A DNA stretch of 64,000 bases from Triglochin maritima (lineage: Eukaryota; Streptophyta; Magnoliopsida; Alismatales; Juncaginaceae), in contig OY821792.1 of the NCBI GenBank assembly GCA_963682175.1, positions 196,001-260,000 on the forward strand, written 5' to 3'. Positions 48,901-61,410 of this stretch are shown in pieces; the stretch's first letter is position 1; each line of letters begins with the position of its first letter. The notes under the pieces are model-generated. The model was not told the DNA's origin, did no database searches, and was given only the letters and a program-made list of their open reading frames with translations. A program made the translations under genes and the position numbers.

Positions 48901-49112
48901 TTAACACCAATTTGTTCCTTTCATGGGGACAAATGCGTTACTAACTAAATTCCTAACTTGTACAGGATTACATTGGTAGATGCATCATGACTTTGACGAG
49001 GGTCATAATGGAAGGGGAGTTTGAGGATACATTCCCTCTGGAAGGCGCCAAGTCTGGAAGGTTGAATTTACGTCTCAAGTGGACACCGCAACCAATATTC
49101 AGGGATCCGTGA
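43025..49112 (+). CDS. SYT4: Synaptotagmin 4-like SMP/C2-domain protein, 13 exons
   Basis: Model: 43025-43129, 44023-44127, 44243-44293, 44712-44832, 46218-46342, 46827-46928, 47021-47095, 47179-47258, 47330-47480, 47565-47795, 48091-48384, 48458-48571, 48966-49112; 1701 nt, 566 aa. Phases agree throughout. An N-terminal membrane segment (residues about 3-25) is followed by an SMP lipid-transfer domain (about 70-255, MELEMQWDGNPSIVLDIKT, VGFTGVFRLIFKPL), C2A (about 262-375, LTDKDIVGKSDPFAKLYV, LNPIWNEHFEFIVED, YDDEG) and C2B (about 435-545, LPQMDLTGKADPFVVIQ, LDPSWNQTFDFVVED, FDHDTFGKDYIGR). Plant SYTs tether the ER to the plasma membrane and bind lipids, with Ca2+ bound by C2 aspartates. Length and order match Arabidopsis SYT4/SYT5 as remembered. 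Oddity: the exon-2 donor reads AAG|TTGAGT, not GT; all other introns are GT-AG. Confidence 0.9.
45150..45310. repeat. SINE/LINE 3'-end-like repeat in SYT4 intron 4
   Basis: Read on the minus strand, GGGTCAATTGGAAACAACCTC...GTATGGTTGCGTACATCCGACCCCC resembles a widespread plant non-LTR tail (GGAAACAGCCTC...GTCTGCGTACA). No target duplication was established. Confidence 0.45.
45919..45973. repeat. (GT)n followed by a run of G
   Basis: About 22 bp of GT then about 32 G in SYT4 intron 4. The length of the G run is unreliable in sequencing. Confidence 0.9.
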
Positions 49113-50050
49113 GCAACAAACTTCGGTGTTAAGCTCTCGTAGCACCAAGGGTTGCTTGTACCTTCGGAGGTCAAAACAGAGCATTGTTCAAGTTGTAGAG
49201 AGTAGTAGTTGCTGTGTGTTGTACTTAGGTGATTTTCCTTCTCATTTTTTTTTTTTTTGCAATTGGGATTCCGGATGAGTGTAAAGATTCGTTTTTCTGT
49301 GCAATAAATGAAATTCCTGTAAAATCTTCCAAGTGTTCAGAAACATTGTAGCCTATAAAGAAGCTTCATTTCTAGACTTACTGCTTAAGGTAATGAGCAG
49401 TTTCATTTGTTAGGACTTGTGGAGAAAGGCTGATGTCATATTATGAAAGCTCAGAGGAGATGTTTTTATAGTTAATTAGTCAATATCATTACTAATAGCC
49501 AAAGGCTGCGTACCACAACTTACAAACAACGGAGTTAGTGGATGCAGCTTATCAATCTTAAGAGGATGAGGATGAGGCACTGCAGTGGTCGCCCCTCGCC
49601 AGTGTGGCATCTTTCTTCAATGCCAATTGCTAACGATATTAAGCAACAAAAAGTATCCACGTCTATGAAATACGTTCTGTTGAGTTTTTTATCCAATGAA
49701 CTCTTCTCTCGTTTTAGTTGTCGTTTCCCTCTCTTCTCCAACCAAGTTGGAACACCAATCAAAGAAGCATCACGTGCCTCATTGGCGGTTCAAACCGAAA
49801 ATTCAACTCTTTTGGGACGCATTTAATCTCATGATTACAAATATCTGTAGTGTAACAGACTGACAGTGCAAGTTCAGAATTAAGATCAAGCAACGATTTT
49901 CATTCCACAAAAGAAGCATCAATTAAAGTAAGAATGTAAGAAAAGATACAAAGTTAAAGCTGTCCACTTCTCACAACAGATCCAAGTGAATGGGCTCAAT
50001 AATGGTCCTACAAATGCCAAAAATTAAGTAAATAAAAGTGAATGAAAATT
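49113..50050. other. SYT4 3' UTR and intergenic DNA
   Basis: A polyadenylation-type AATAAA lies at 49303-49308, about 190 bp after the stop. The rest, to the convergent Asp-rich gene, has no supported gene. Confidence 0.55.
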
Positions 50051-51986
50051 TCACTTCTTCCTTTTTGATGGTGGAAGAGGAAGGTCCTCATCTTCTTCAT
50101 CGTCATCGTCATCCTCATCTTCATCATCACTATCGTCGTCGTCGTCGTCATCATCATCCTCACTATCGTCGTCGTCGTCATCACTATTTGCTCCAGGACC
50201 ATTGTCGTCATCGTCATCGTCGTCTTCACCGCCCACATTGTCTTCATCATCATCATCCTCGTCATCTTCATCTTCATCCTCTTCATCATCAGTGTCATTG
50301 TCATCATCCTTGTCTTCTGGGGTTTCTTGGGATTTGCTTCTCTTGGCTCCAACCAAAGTAACCCTCCTAAGAAAGAATTAAGCACACATATATACACAAT
50401 CAGAAAGATTCAAAATAATAAAAATAAAAGATGAACACGTGAGAAGAGAAACATACTGTTCATCATAAATATCCAATATTTTGCTCATAGTAGCAACATG
50501 GTTGGACAACAGAAACACCTGTAAAATGGTTAATATCATATTTATATAGTTACAGAATGCAACAAAAAAATGTTTGAAAAATAAGATGCTCTCATTTCAG
50601 ATGAATTTCCAAGTTTGCAACGATAAAAACATCTGAACAAGCAAAATTAGGAGATATAAATTTGCACACGAAGCAGATTTCGACAGCATGTGTAACAATT
50701 AGTAGATCAAAAGAACTACAAATACATCCAAGAAGGTTAAGAGTCTATTGCAAGTTGAGTTTGCAAACAAGTCAAAATGGAATTTTTTGGATCGATTAGT
50801 CAAAATGGAAGTGGGATAGCTAATGAGGCTTAAATCCCATTGACTGTCCGAAATACAATGTTTAATTATTTTATTTTATTTCTTGAAACAACACTTCGAA
50901 TCCAAGTTCCGGAAGTCAATATTTTGTGGGTGGGGGGGTTCCCAACAGACGAATGGTCATTATGAGTTTCACACATCATTTAGCCGTGAAATTCGCTCAA
51001 ACCTTCTTATGATAGTTACCACTCCTAATCATATAAAACTCGGTCCCTAAAGTAAATATTAAACAAAGATGAGTAACGAGTTGCAAATCCACAAGATAAA
51101 CCTAGAACAACAAATGTAACTAGTTCAAATAAACATATAAGTTGAAAAGACCCTACACAGAAATATTTGCAATCAAAATAAATTACACTTCTACTTCTAC
51201 CTCGTTCAAAGAAACTAATAGCCAATTTACAGAGCTTGTAGGCTTGTCTGCCTTTGAGTTGCTCTCCCCATAATAATAATAAAATCCATGGTTCTAACCC
51301 ATTTTATTTTTGTGATGCAACAACTGAAGATGTCTTTCTGGTACTCTAGATGTGCACAGTTTCCAATATCTCAACAAAAAAAAAAAGTGTCTCAAAGCAT
51401 TGCAATTTCAAACAATCTCAAATATTTGTGTACATTACATTTCTAATGACAGGTTTTAGAGCAACTTGAACCTAGAGAAAAATTAGAGCATGGAAAACAG
51501 ATGCCTTAACTCTAGTTGTTCACCTAATCTGGGACCAAGACAACTGAAACCAACTAGTATTAATAATGTTTGATTTGTAAGGGAGGGAAGGGAGTTCAAC
51601 GGAGCCAAATCACCCAACCAATCGAATTGAACCTACCCAAATTGTCAAGCTAATTTAGTCTGAACACTTTCAAACTCAAAGTTAGAATTAACCCTAAATC
51701 GATCGATCTGGGATGAGTAAAAACAATCAAAGACGACAACTTTTTTTACAAAAAAAAAACAAATAAAAAAACAAAGCCAACTGCAAAAACATGGATTGTT
51801 TCAAATCAAACACAAATTTCAGCAAAATCAACCAAAAAAAAAACTAACCCTAAAAGGCTAAAACATAAAAATAAAAAAAGAAGTTATTTTAGCCCCAAAA
51901 AACAGAGAAAACACAACCACATTCCTGAAGTGAGAAAAAATAGAGAGAGAGAGAGAGAAGAGAAATGATACCAACAACGCAAACAT
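50051..51986 (-). CDS. Small aspartate-rich acidic protein, 3 exons
   Basis: Model on the minus strand: 51986-51972, 50518-50457, 50366-50051; 393 nt, 130 aa. All borders are GT-AG and the phases join (GAA CA|G AGG gives EQR). The start MFALLVFLLSNHVATMSK is the first ATG in frame; an upstream in-frame TAG at about 52028 blocks extension unless it is an unrecognised acceptor. Residues about 27-45 (RVTLVGAKRSKSQETPEDK) lead into some 80 residues that are mostly Asp with Glu, Gly and Asn, and a basic end PPSKRKK that could be a nuclear signal. Similar plant proteins are often named after yeast VHS3 only because of acidity. Function is unknown; a histone-binding or chaperone-like role is speculation. 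Confidence 0.72.
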
Positions 51987-52029
51987 AGTCGTCACGTTAA
52001 GGGGCGGATGATTCAGCGAAGAAGCGACC

Positions 52030-52456
52030 TCCTAAAAAAAATCCCACCTTTTGTCACTTTAAATCGAAAAACCCTAAACCTTACTGATAGATAAGAAAGA
52101 GGTCGGATTTGGGTTAGAATAATCGGCCCATAAGTGGTAACTCATGCGGCCGGCCCATTGTAACACTCTGGTGTAAGTTAGCACATATTTATCACAATTT
52201 CTTCAAATTTTCAAACCAACTCATATATATGTATATATGTCTGCAGGAGAGCCCTTCGAATTCCACAGACAATTTTTATAAAATTCTTGACATCATAATA
52301 GTGGTTGATGCCAACATAACATTCACAAATACACCGAGTTGTTTTTTTCTTTACATGTATAAATATGTAATATTTCAATTTTGGAGGTAATCAAACTCCA
52401 TGATATATAATTAACTACAATAACAATCTAATGGCTAGCAGCTAATCACGATTTTG
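52030..52456. other. Intergenic, probable promoter of the acidic gene and 3' side of WSD1
   Basis: AT-rich. No repeat or ORF of note. It should hold the 5' control region of the Asp-rich gene and the WSD1-like 3' UTR. Confidence 0.45.
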
Positions 52457-55400
52457 TCAGCATTCTTTCTTGCAGATTTGATGAGAATAATTGGCATGAT
52501 GAAGAAGTGCAGCAGTCTTCATGTCGGCAAGAGCATCTTGGAAGCACTTTGCAAGAACATCAGGATCAGGAATTATGTTCTTTGCTGCAAGAATCTGCAT
52601 GTCTGCCTTTCCTTTGTAGGTCACCATGTGCATGGTCAGTGCCTGTACCAAAAATAATAAAATAAACACATCCTACCTAAGTTAGGTCTGAGTTGGTATG
52701 GCATGGTCACTTGGTATTCTGAGCTATTAGGAGTATGATAGATTATAAAAAAAAATTAAACAGCAAAAAACTAGGATGAGTAATTTTGTTACATGAGGTA
52801 AAGCAGTTGATGTGGTTCTGATATAGGTTATGGGATTCCCTGCAAACAAAGCCTCCTCTGCAGGACCAGCCACATTTGAGAGTGTAAATGTTGTGTTGCA
52901 AATCAGCTTCTTGTTCAGTTTTGTTGCAACCTACGTACAACATATATAAAAAATTAGTTTGATTAAGCAGTTAGGAAGTCATTAATTTCTGCTGTTATAT
53001 ATTGACTTAATTATTGTTACCTCTGGTCCTAAAAGAGACATGATCAGTGATCCTGATCTGTAAGATAAGTGGGCTTCTAGTGAGAGTTTCTTCTTGTCTG
53101 TCATCTGCTTTGCTCTCCTCACATGTTCAAGTGGATCATCACAGACATCATTGTTGTTTTTCCTCAAATAGATTGGGAGAAGGATGAAACCAAAATTGTT
53201 TCCCCATCTTGTCTTGGACTTGTCCTCCATCATGCTCTTCACATCCTATACAAACATAAATAAGATCAATTACTAATTAAAGTGTGTGTTTCCAACTCAA
53301 AATCAAATAATGATACCTCACTACTAAAGTGTGGATTTTTTTTAGTAGACCAGTGGAAAACTTAAGATCACATAACTCAACAGAGATACCTTAGAATTAC
53401 CAATGTGAGATTATTCTCAACACATCCGAAGACGAGTAGATGAGTAATTTTGGTTGGATGTTAATTCAAGTGTTGCTTGTAAATGCAAAGCTAATTAAAG
53501 TTGAGTAGAGTAGCTTAGGATTTTATATTTTCTGAAAATGACACTAGATTTTGTTGGATTATTGAGTTTGGGCTAGGCCCATAAATAACTCAGTTGAAGA
53601 AATCCAATGTTGAGATGAAGATGAGAACTATTGTCCTATGTGTCATGTGCTCACCTCACTTTTAATCCCACATTGGTGAAGCTAACAAGTTGAAGGATGT
53701 TGATAAACATCCTATTCACTTGACCCTTTGTAGGTTGAAAGAGATGAGGAGAGAATTCTCCACACATGCGCGCGGGGGTTTTGGGGGATATTAGAGGTTT
53801 TAGCCTCAGGGTGATGGGTGTATTTAATTTTTGGACCTCATGTTAATTGTTTCCTCCTGTACGGTTACAAAATTAAATACATATATATCACAATCGGTTT
53901 CCTCCTATACACGCACGTTTTATTCTTATCATCTCTCTACGAAAATCGTCCCTCTCCGACGATTTTAGGTCTCCGAATCCAGAGTTCTCCGGCGACCGAT
54001 TCTTGCTAGGTTTCACGCTGCTTTCGTGGTCCGTCAACTCCGGTGTGCGCCTGATCGATGGTGTGACCGTTCTATCCTGGGAGAAAACCGACAGACCATC
54101 AAATACACTGGTGTGTGGACCGATATTTTCTCTGAGACAAGTCGTCTTTCGACGGTTCGGTCTTTGAGGTCGTCTCTAATCACTGTTCATTCGTTTCTTG
54201 TTTTCCTATACATGTTTTTGTATGATGACTTTATCTAGATCCTTACGGAATATTTATTCGACATATGTAACCCACTGTATTACATGATCATAATTGTAAT
54301 TGATTCAACAAATTTTCCATTATGGTACTATTGTCAACAATAGTTACATTGATAATTTTTTGTTGACCTATTCGTATAATCTAAGAGAGTTCCAACTCTT
54401 GACCAACTTGGTTCAGTACCTTTCTATCACCCAGTTTTAATTACTAACTTTCGAATTTGAATTTTGAAAAGATCGGACTCCGTCTAAAGTCCTCGTCAGA
54501 AGTTCTAATTCTTTGGTCATTTTTTGTCAACACATGATGTCTTGTCGTTGAAAATGAATGGACACAATTAATTTGATCCTACTATGAAACCCAAACTCCA
54601 TTCTTAGCTTCTCTGGATCATATTCAATTTGTCCTCTAATTAGGTGGGCGAGATGTATTACCAATTTAGCACGTCTTCTCTAATATATATATATAATATC
54701 CATTAAGTTTTATATATCTAAACCTATACCTAAATTTGTTTTATCATCTTAAACGTTAAATCTATTAACCTTTTCATACTTTTTTTTGGAAAAGCAATAT
54801 ATGCTCCTACTACTTCAAGATATATACGAAATGGTAGTATGGCAACCACAAGTTCTGTACTAGTAAATAATAATAATAATAATTTCTACTGTGGTAGGTT
54901 CCATTATCATAAATTTATGTTCCATTAAATTCCGTTTGGTGAAGTTGGTATGGAATGGTACCTAATAAATGTTATATTTTCAAATAAATAAATAAATAAA
55001 GGTGAGATTGGAGAAATGGTACCTGTACTCCTGGGATCTTTCTAGTGTTTACCATTACCATCCCTGTCATTCGCAAAGTCTTTCTTGACTCTGACAAAAA
55101 ATACATTAAAAAATTAAATTATTTGGTGAAGTTTCACAAAAATAAATGAAGAAACCTTATAATATAATTCATAGAAGGAAACAAAAAATGAAATTATTTA
55201 AGTATATACGTACTCAATGAAGTAGTTGTCCTGGTTTTCAGATATCTTTGAAGCCCAAGAGATATGATTCCAACCAGCACATCATTAATAGTCTAAAAAA
55301 ATATAAACAAAATTACTAAACAATCAAATTAAAAATAAGAAAAAACATACGTACGTACCCCATTTATTGCACCCTTAATAATCTTCATATCTGACAACTC

Positions 55401-56219
55401 GAAGGTGGCTGTCGACATGAGTCTCGGCCAAAGCTCCACCCCGTCGCCGCCTCTAATTGGAGTTTCCTCATCCTTAAGCCACAACATTCGAACCATCATG
55501 TCCAAAGTGAATATAGACGTATAACAAACAACAAGTACCATTTTCCATAGTCCGAGTAAAAAAGAGAAAACAATGGAAAAAGAATAGGATCGTTTCTTCT
55601 TTAATTTTGTATCGTTTTCGGTAATTTTGGTTGTTGTTGATCCAGGAATTGTGAGGGGAAGAGAGGGATTATCGGCTCTTTTGAAAATGGATAGGAATAG
55701 AGACATCAAAGATATGCCATCACCCAATGCATGGTGGAGTCTAATCACCAAACATTTGCTCGAACCCAATATGTGGATCTCCCACAATGGCTTATTCAGG
55801 TCCAATGGTGTCGAAACCGTGAGCTCAGCCACGTATTTATTCACAAAATCATCATCATCGTCGTCATCGTCTTCTTTTTTTTGGACGATCACAAAATGAT
55901 CGTCCAAGTTGACTTTATCAACTTTCCTCCACTCTTCTCTTCCTTTCTCGTTCTTTACCTATATATAATAAGAAAATCATAACTTTTAATTTGTCGAGTT
56001 TAATTTCGATAAAAAAAAATAGAACAATTAATTGTAGCTTACGACGACGGATGTGAACCGTGGATGCGAACGGATGAGATTTTGGACATCGAGCTTGATG
56101 GTCGGGACGTCGATCGGATTCTTCAATCCTATGATGCAATTGATGACTTGTTGCATGCTAGGGTTGAGGAAGAACCTCCCTGCCGGAGTCACCGGCTCGC
56201 CACCACCGACAGCTTCCAT
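52457..56219 (-). CDS. WSD1: WSD1-like wax ester synthase/diacylglycerol acyltransferase, 7 exons
   Basis: Model on the minus strand: 56219-56043, 55958-55359, 55292-55214, 55090-55023, 53245-53021, 52930-52793, 52642-52457; 1473 nt, 490 aa, all introns GT-AG and in phase. The start is ATG (MEAVGGGEPVTPAGRF), since the GTG three codons upstream is not used. The acyltransferase motif HHALGDG is at about residues 135-141 (RLHHALGDGISLM). A hydrophobic stretch (about 190-225, FSIVFSFLLGLWKMVLVVCY) is a likely membrane anchor. TINDVLVGIIS, WGNNFGFILLPIYL, SNVAGPAEEALFAGNPI and NIIPDPDVLAKCFQDAL are family blocks. The enzyme joins fatty acyl-CoA to a fatty alcohol or diacylglycerol at the ER in cuticular wax synthesis. 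A poly-Asp loop (KKEDDDDDDDD) near residue 85 is unusual. The substrate cannot be told from sequence. Confidence 0.9.
53552..54310. mobile_element. Solo LTR in a WSD1-like intron
   Basis: 759 bp with TGTTGGATTATTG start and GATTCAACA end. The flanks GATTT (53547-53551) and AATTT (54311-54315) are an imperfect duplication. It contains the 'aatcccacattgg' phrase frequent in plant LTRs. No coding sequence. It explains why this intron is by far the gene's longest. Confidence 0.6.
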
Positions 56220-57265
56220 ATATGTCACCTAATTAATTTGATGAAATGATCACTGCTGGTAGTAGTAAGTTGCTCATTAAATAGGGTATGCAGGTCGTTA
56301 ATTGATAAATATTTTGGAGTTTTGGGATGGATTGCGTGGAAACTAATTAATATGTCTACCAGAATCTGGACTGGCACATTGATATGTGTAGCTATCAATA
56401 TTATTTAACACTCACATCAGATTTGAAATATATATGCTTGAATGATGGAATTAGCCGTATGTGTCGGTTCGGCTCACATTTTCTTAAGGCTCATTAAATT
56501 TCTAGTAGTAGTCAAATTGGTTTTTTTTTATAGAAAAAAAAACACTTGAACCAAATCCAGTTGAAGATTTAAAACTTGACTTACATTACACATGGTGTCG
56601 TTGTCACTTGACAAAGAAGAAAATTTGACAAACAATAAACAACATATATCTTATTATAAATGTTACTATACCTTTAATAGACGTTTAGCCTAAGAAAGAG
56701 GGGATCAAATTAAAGTTGATCTTTATTCTTGATAAAGTTATGGTGTTTAGCCCTTTATGAAGTTAATGCTTTGGCAAAGTCTAGAATTCCCATTTGTGGT
56801 TACCACACATTTTATTTAGCTATATATGATAAGATCTTCTGCAAGATGTGAGTGAGGTCGACACTTTCGTGGTTTGATCGTAAGTGACACATTTGTGATT
56901 GTCAAGTATGGGATGACCTACACGGCATTCCATTAGTTTTTAGTGGGGGAGAAGCAGTCAAAACTCAAAAAGTAGGTTGCATTTTATTTGCACAAAATAA
57001 TAGGGACTTGTTGTACAAATTAAGTTGGATATTTAAAATGGTTTTGCAATAATATTGAAAACATGGTGTGTGTATGCGTCACAAATTGCTTTGAACTTGA
57101 AGGGGCATATAATTAATTTTTCATATCAATTTTCTTCTTTTTCTTTTTGAGATACCAACAAGTTTGAAAGACCTTATGAATTTGCAGTGTGCTTCTGCAT
57201 TAATTACATTAATCATTGGGTAAATTACTTGAGTCATTCTTTCAGGATAAAAAGTACAACATTTA
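56220..57265. other. Upstream region of WSD1-like gene
   Basis: Presumed promoter and 5' UTR. AT-rich, without a recognised gene or repeat. Confidence 0.45.
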
Positions 57266-58031
57266 GGCCATCCTCAATGGCCTTAAATCCTTAATTGAAG
57301 ATCATGGAGCATCCCATGATCCCATATTCCCTGCGTGCTCCTGTAATGGGTGGGTTCCACATGGGTAAAGATGTTTTTTTTCTTTTGGTTTTTTATTGTT
57401 TTTTGTTAATATATTTGTTATTACTTATTAGTATTAATTTATTTTGATAATTTAATTATTTTTGTTTATTGAAAATAATTTAAGTTAATTCAACTAATTT
57501 TTTGTGAAACTAAAATTAAATAAAAAAATCAATAAACAACATAACTAACTAAATTTCATAATATTTTTAAGAGACATTCATCCAGTCAATTATTCTTCCG
57601 TAAACTCGTAAGGGTAGATTATTTGCCTAACATCAAAAGGTAGCCTGTAGGGATGTGGAACGGGTATGTAGTTTATTTAAGCATGTTTTAATTATTTGTA
57701 GCTTAAATTATTGTAATACATTATTAATATTTAATAATATTTGTTTTGACTTTTTTCCGAATTATTAATTAACAAAGTATTGTTAATTTTCGTAATTATT
57801 AAATAATTACATTAAATGATGTAAATGAATTAAGTTATATATTGGATTATTGGTTGTTGAGGAAAATATAAAATAATAGAGAAAAAGTAAGGTGGAGGAA
57901 AGAGAAAGAAGTGTGGTAAGATCACTATTGATGAGTGAATAATATAAAGATTGTGGAGTAAAAATCATGCTGATATGGTAAAAAGAATGATGACTGTGAT
58001 CTTTAAATCAAGATTACTGTTGAGAATGACC
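57266..58031. mobile_element. PIF/Harbinger (Tourist)-like non-autonomous element
   Basis: 766 bp, ends GGCCATCCTCAATGGCCTTAA and, reversed, GGTCATTCTCAACAGTAATC...TTTAAAGATCA, with TTA on both sides (57263-57265 and 58032-58034). AT-rich interior without an ORF. Confidence 0.7.
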
Positions 58032-58387
58032 TTAGAACTTGATTAGAAGAAAAGTACATATAGAACATAAAAAGGCAGTGATTGGAATTAAGAAAGTGAA
58101 GGCTATAACATAATTGGTTACTAAATATAAGGATTATCATTAAATATTGGTATACACCACAACATCAATTAGGGCACATTTTAAATATGATCTTAAAACG
58201 TACGTAACCTATCCAAGTGATGGTAGTTTAATTTCCTGAGCCAAAAAGTAAGTAAATTAAATGCGAAATCGAAGTTGCGAGAGAAAATTAGTGATTCCTG
58301 AAGTGTACATGAAAATAGTTTGCAGTGAGGCCAACAATATTCGTTGTACTTTTTTTTCTGAATTTAAATCCAAAGATTGATGATACT

Positions 58388-58779
58388 TAGGGTTCTAAAT
58401 GAGTGGTTCGTACGCGGTTATATGACTTACCCATGAACCTACTCGTCTAATTAAACGGTTCGCGGTTCGGTTTGAAACCCGTTTATTTTTACCTCTACCC
58501 ATGAACCTACCAGTTTAATTTAATTAAACGGTTTTGGACGGTTAAATGGTTATATGGTTAGATCTTAATGGATACTAAAATCGATATAAGAATTAGGTAA
58601 ATGGTTAAATGGATAAAACTTGTTAAAATTATCATAACATCCATAATTTTATAATCAAAATCTCCAAAACGGTTATCCGCTCATTTATTAAACGTTTATG
58701 ATTTTTACAACCCGTGACCTTACCCGTCGGTTCGATTAGAATGGTTAAACAGTTTTTACCCAACTCATTTACAACCCTA
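58388..58779. mobile_element. hAT-like MITE
   Basis: Terminal inverted repeats TAGGGTTCTAAATGAGTGG and TAGGGTTGTAAATGAGTTGG. The flanking octamers ATGATACT and ACGATATT agree at six of eight positions, as an old hAT duplication would. The interior repeats GGTTAAATGGTTA-type words. Confidence 0.65.
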
Positions 58780-58804
58780 ACGATATTGTTTTTTCCTGAA
58801 TGAA

Positions 58805-59044
58805 TATATATAGGGTCAAGCTCTAGTGAGCCCAGACTCATCAAATTTAGTTTAAGTCCCCTACAATCTCACCATTAAATCTTATTTACAGTTAATCTCA
58901 CCATTCATTAGCATAACCATTTTTTCTTAATCTACATTACAATTTCAAGTGACTAATGGATATTGTGGGGGCTTAATTTAGAAAAATTAAGCCATGGACT
59001 CACTAGAGAATTCCTATATATATATATTATATATATATATATAT
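58805..59044. mobile_element. Small inverted-repeat element bordered by TA repeats
   Basis: TATATAGGGTCAAGCTCTAG...TGAG at the left is mirrored by CTCACTAGAGAATTCCTATATA at the right. About 200 bp, embedded in (TA)n. The superfamily is not determined. Confidence 0.55.
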
Positions 59045-59379
59045 TTGGTGTGACGTAATATTGAAATGTAACATACTTTTGTATTTTGTCTACTTTACCC
59101 ACAACACTATTGCAGAATATATATGTGTTGATGTTGCGCGCTACTCCCTATATATCCGAGAATATGTGGGATCATTATGGAAAAAATTACGGACCGAAAT
59201 ATATATATTTATATTTGTCTGAGGACACAAATAAGCTAGCGTGAATAAAATGGTCGTTTGGAGTATTTAGGTGGACTTTGTTGCCGAAAAAATATCACCT
59301 AAACCAATTACAAAGAACCAAATATGACCTGCATGAACTCATAATTCTCATATCAGCAAACTAATTAATCACTTTTTTA

Positions 59380-59760
59380 TTTTGCCGAAGACACCGACCC
59401 AAGTTAAGATGTGAGCAAGAACATCTTGGAAGCACTTCGCAAGAACATAAGAATCAGGAATTAAGAAAAGTTTTTTTTTTGTCAATTCAGGTTGAGCTTG
59501 CTTAATTAAGTTGAGTAGGTATAGAATTGAAATCGAGCTACATAACTCTAATATATGATATATACATGCTATGATCATATCTAAATTCCAATTGAAGTTC
59601 TACCGTTACAATAATTGAAAACACAATACGATAAGATATCAATCTAATGTTGTGGTAGCGGGAAAATATATAATACCTATAATATTCCGGGAACTACTCT
59701 GATGTTTACCATTGCCAATCCTGTTAGTTGAAGTGTCTTTCTTGACTCTGGTAAGATATA
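59380..59760 (-). pseudogene. WSD1-like pseudogene fragment
   Basis: Two pieces match exons of the neighbouring WSD1-like gene in the same order and strand. 59690-59755 resembles exon 4 (ESRKT...MVN...PGI). 59398-59470 resembles exon 7 (LIPDSYVLAKCFQDVLA against IIPDPDVLAKCFQDALA). Exons 5 and 6 are absent and stops follow. Likely a decayed tandem duplicate. Confidence 0.72.
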
Positions 59761-60526
59761 TATTTAGAAGAAAAACTACGGAATAATTTTTTTTAAAAAA
59801 CTCTTGTAATATAATTTTCTTTCAGGAAATTATTTAACTAGAGACATCAATTCAGATTTGATTTATTGCTGCCAAACATAAGTAAAAAGAAAATTGAGTC
59901 GCAAGATTTTTTTTTATGAAATATTTAAAAATAAGGAGAGATCAAATACCTTGAAAAATGACGACAGAAAACACTTGTTGACATTTTTGGTATTTAAAAA
60001 TCAGACAAATAACCAAACCGTAAATCTTACTTTATCATCTTTAATTGTAGAAATTTAGGGCCTACACAACTCACATTACGTTTACCAACAAAATTTTATA
60101 TCAAATTTAAAAAACAAACAAACATCGCTATCATTTTTGTGGTTAGAAATTCCAACCCCTATCAACATTGGAGCCAGGGGGACAAAGTTAGGTATATACC
60201 CAAAGAACTGAACGAAGTGGCACTTTAATAATGTACTTATTTTATTTATTGAACATGACATGGTAGGATACATCCTACACTATTTACTTAAAAATTTGAT
60301 GTCAAATGTCAAACAACTACAAACTACAACGTGAAGGCATTATCCTTTTACCATTTCCGATACATTGGAGATATTTAAAAAAATACAGGGGTTTTACTTG
60401 GATGTCCATCTAAAACAACTAATTTAACTTGGTCTCATCATTGTACTAGTATTTGTCGTAATATTATTATCTTAATCATTATTTATGCTACTGTCACAGT
60501 GACAGTGTGTCTCACACCAACTAAGG
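59761..60526. other. Intergenic DNA, nothing recognised
   Basis: AT-rich without a supported gene. May include decayed flanks of the WSD1-like duplicate. Confidence 0.4.
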
Positions 60527-60934
60527 TAGGAGTGTGCACAATTCGGTTTAGACCTTAATTTAGACCCGAGCTGGACATGAAAGGACCGGTCCAGATCGGA
60601 CAGGTGGATTCAGGTCCGGTCTCCAGTCCATTGAAAATTTGAAATGCTTGATTCTGTGTTTTCGGTCCAGACTAGTGACTCTTTTTAAAATAAAATAAAA
60701 ATCATGGGTCGAGCTCCTCAGTCTCGACTTATGGCTTAGGAGCATGAGTCTCACCCATGAATTTTTTAAATTTTAAAAAATCAGGTCACTGGTCCGAACT
60801 GGAATATTCTAGATTTTCCCCGGACCGGATCGGAAACGCAAAAATCAAGCATTTCATGGACCAAAGGTTGGACCTGAATCCGAGGTGCGGTTCACGTCCA
60901 AATTCAGGTCTGGACCGGATTGTGCACATCCCTA
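60527..60934. mobile_element. Fold-back MITE, hAT-type ends
   Basis: Almost the whole 408 bp is an imperfect inverted repeat: TAGGAGTGTGCACAATTCGG...TTTAGACC at the left mirrors TAGGGATGTGCACAATCCGG...TCCAGACC at the right, both continuing into GGTCC and 'gaaatgcttgatt' text. The TAGGGRTGTGCA end is typical of plant hAT-like MITEs. The target duplication is unclear. Confidence 0.7.
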
Positions 60935-60937
60935 GCT

Positions 60938-61410
60938 GGGTTGGTGTGGCCCACTGTCAAAATGACATTAGTATAAATATCCATTTAACATGATGACATA
61001 AAAACAAATACAAGTGATGTGACGTACATAAAGTAGAATAAGTTGTTTTGGATAAACATCCAAGGAAACCCCCAAAAATATATTGATTTTTCGTGTGCGT
61101 CGTAATTGTATTGGTATGGTGTTCCCTTGAAATCAAAATATGAGATATAATTAGAGTTAAATAATTAAAGTTGTGAAATCACAACCCGATGCTTATCTAT
61201 ACTAATAATAATTTGGGTGGTGGTGAACTGGTGATATAGGTTAGAACTTAGTTGAACTTGAAGTTTTTCTTAGATTATATTCAGGAGCGGGACCACGTGT
61301 AGGCCCGGGTGGGAACAGACCCACCCAGTAAAAGCTGAAAGAAAGAAAGAAAACCTGAACCGGAAGGTAAACTAGTTGGGTTTTGGGAATTGGGATTAAA
61401 TCTTTGTTTT
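60938..61410. other. Intergenic DNA, nothing recognised
   Basis: No gene or repeat pair seen between the MITE and the Copia LTR stub. Confidence 0.4.

Noticed and set aside
50038..50361. Plus-strand His/Arg-rich ORF (107 aa)
   Set aside because: It is the antisense shadow of the Asp-rich exon; GAT/GAC repeats read as His/Arg on the other strand.
60527..60934. An inverted-repeat locus as a microRNA precursor
   Set aside because: The hairpin is long and its TAGGGRTGTGCA ends are those of a hAT-type MITE; nothing in the sequence indicates a discrete miRNA duplex.
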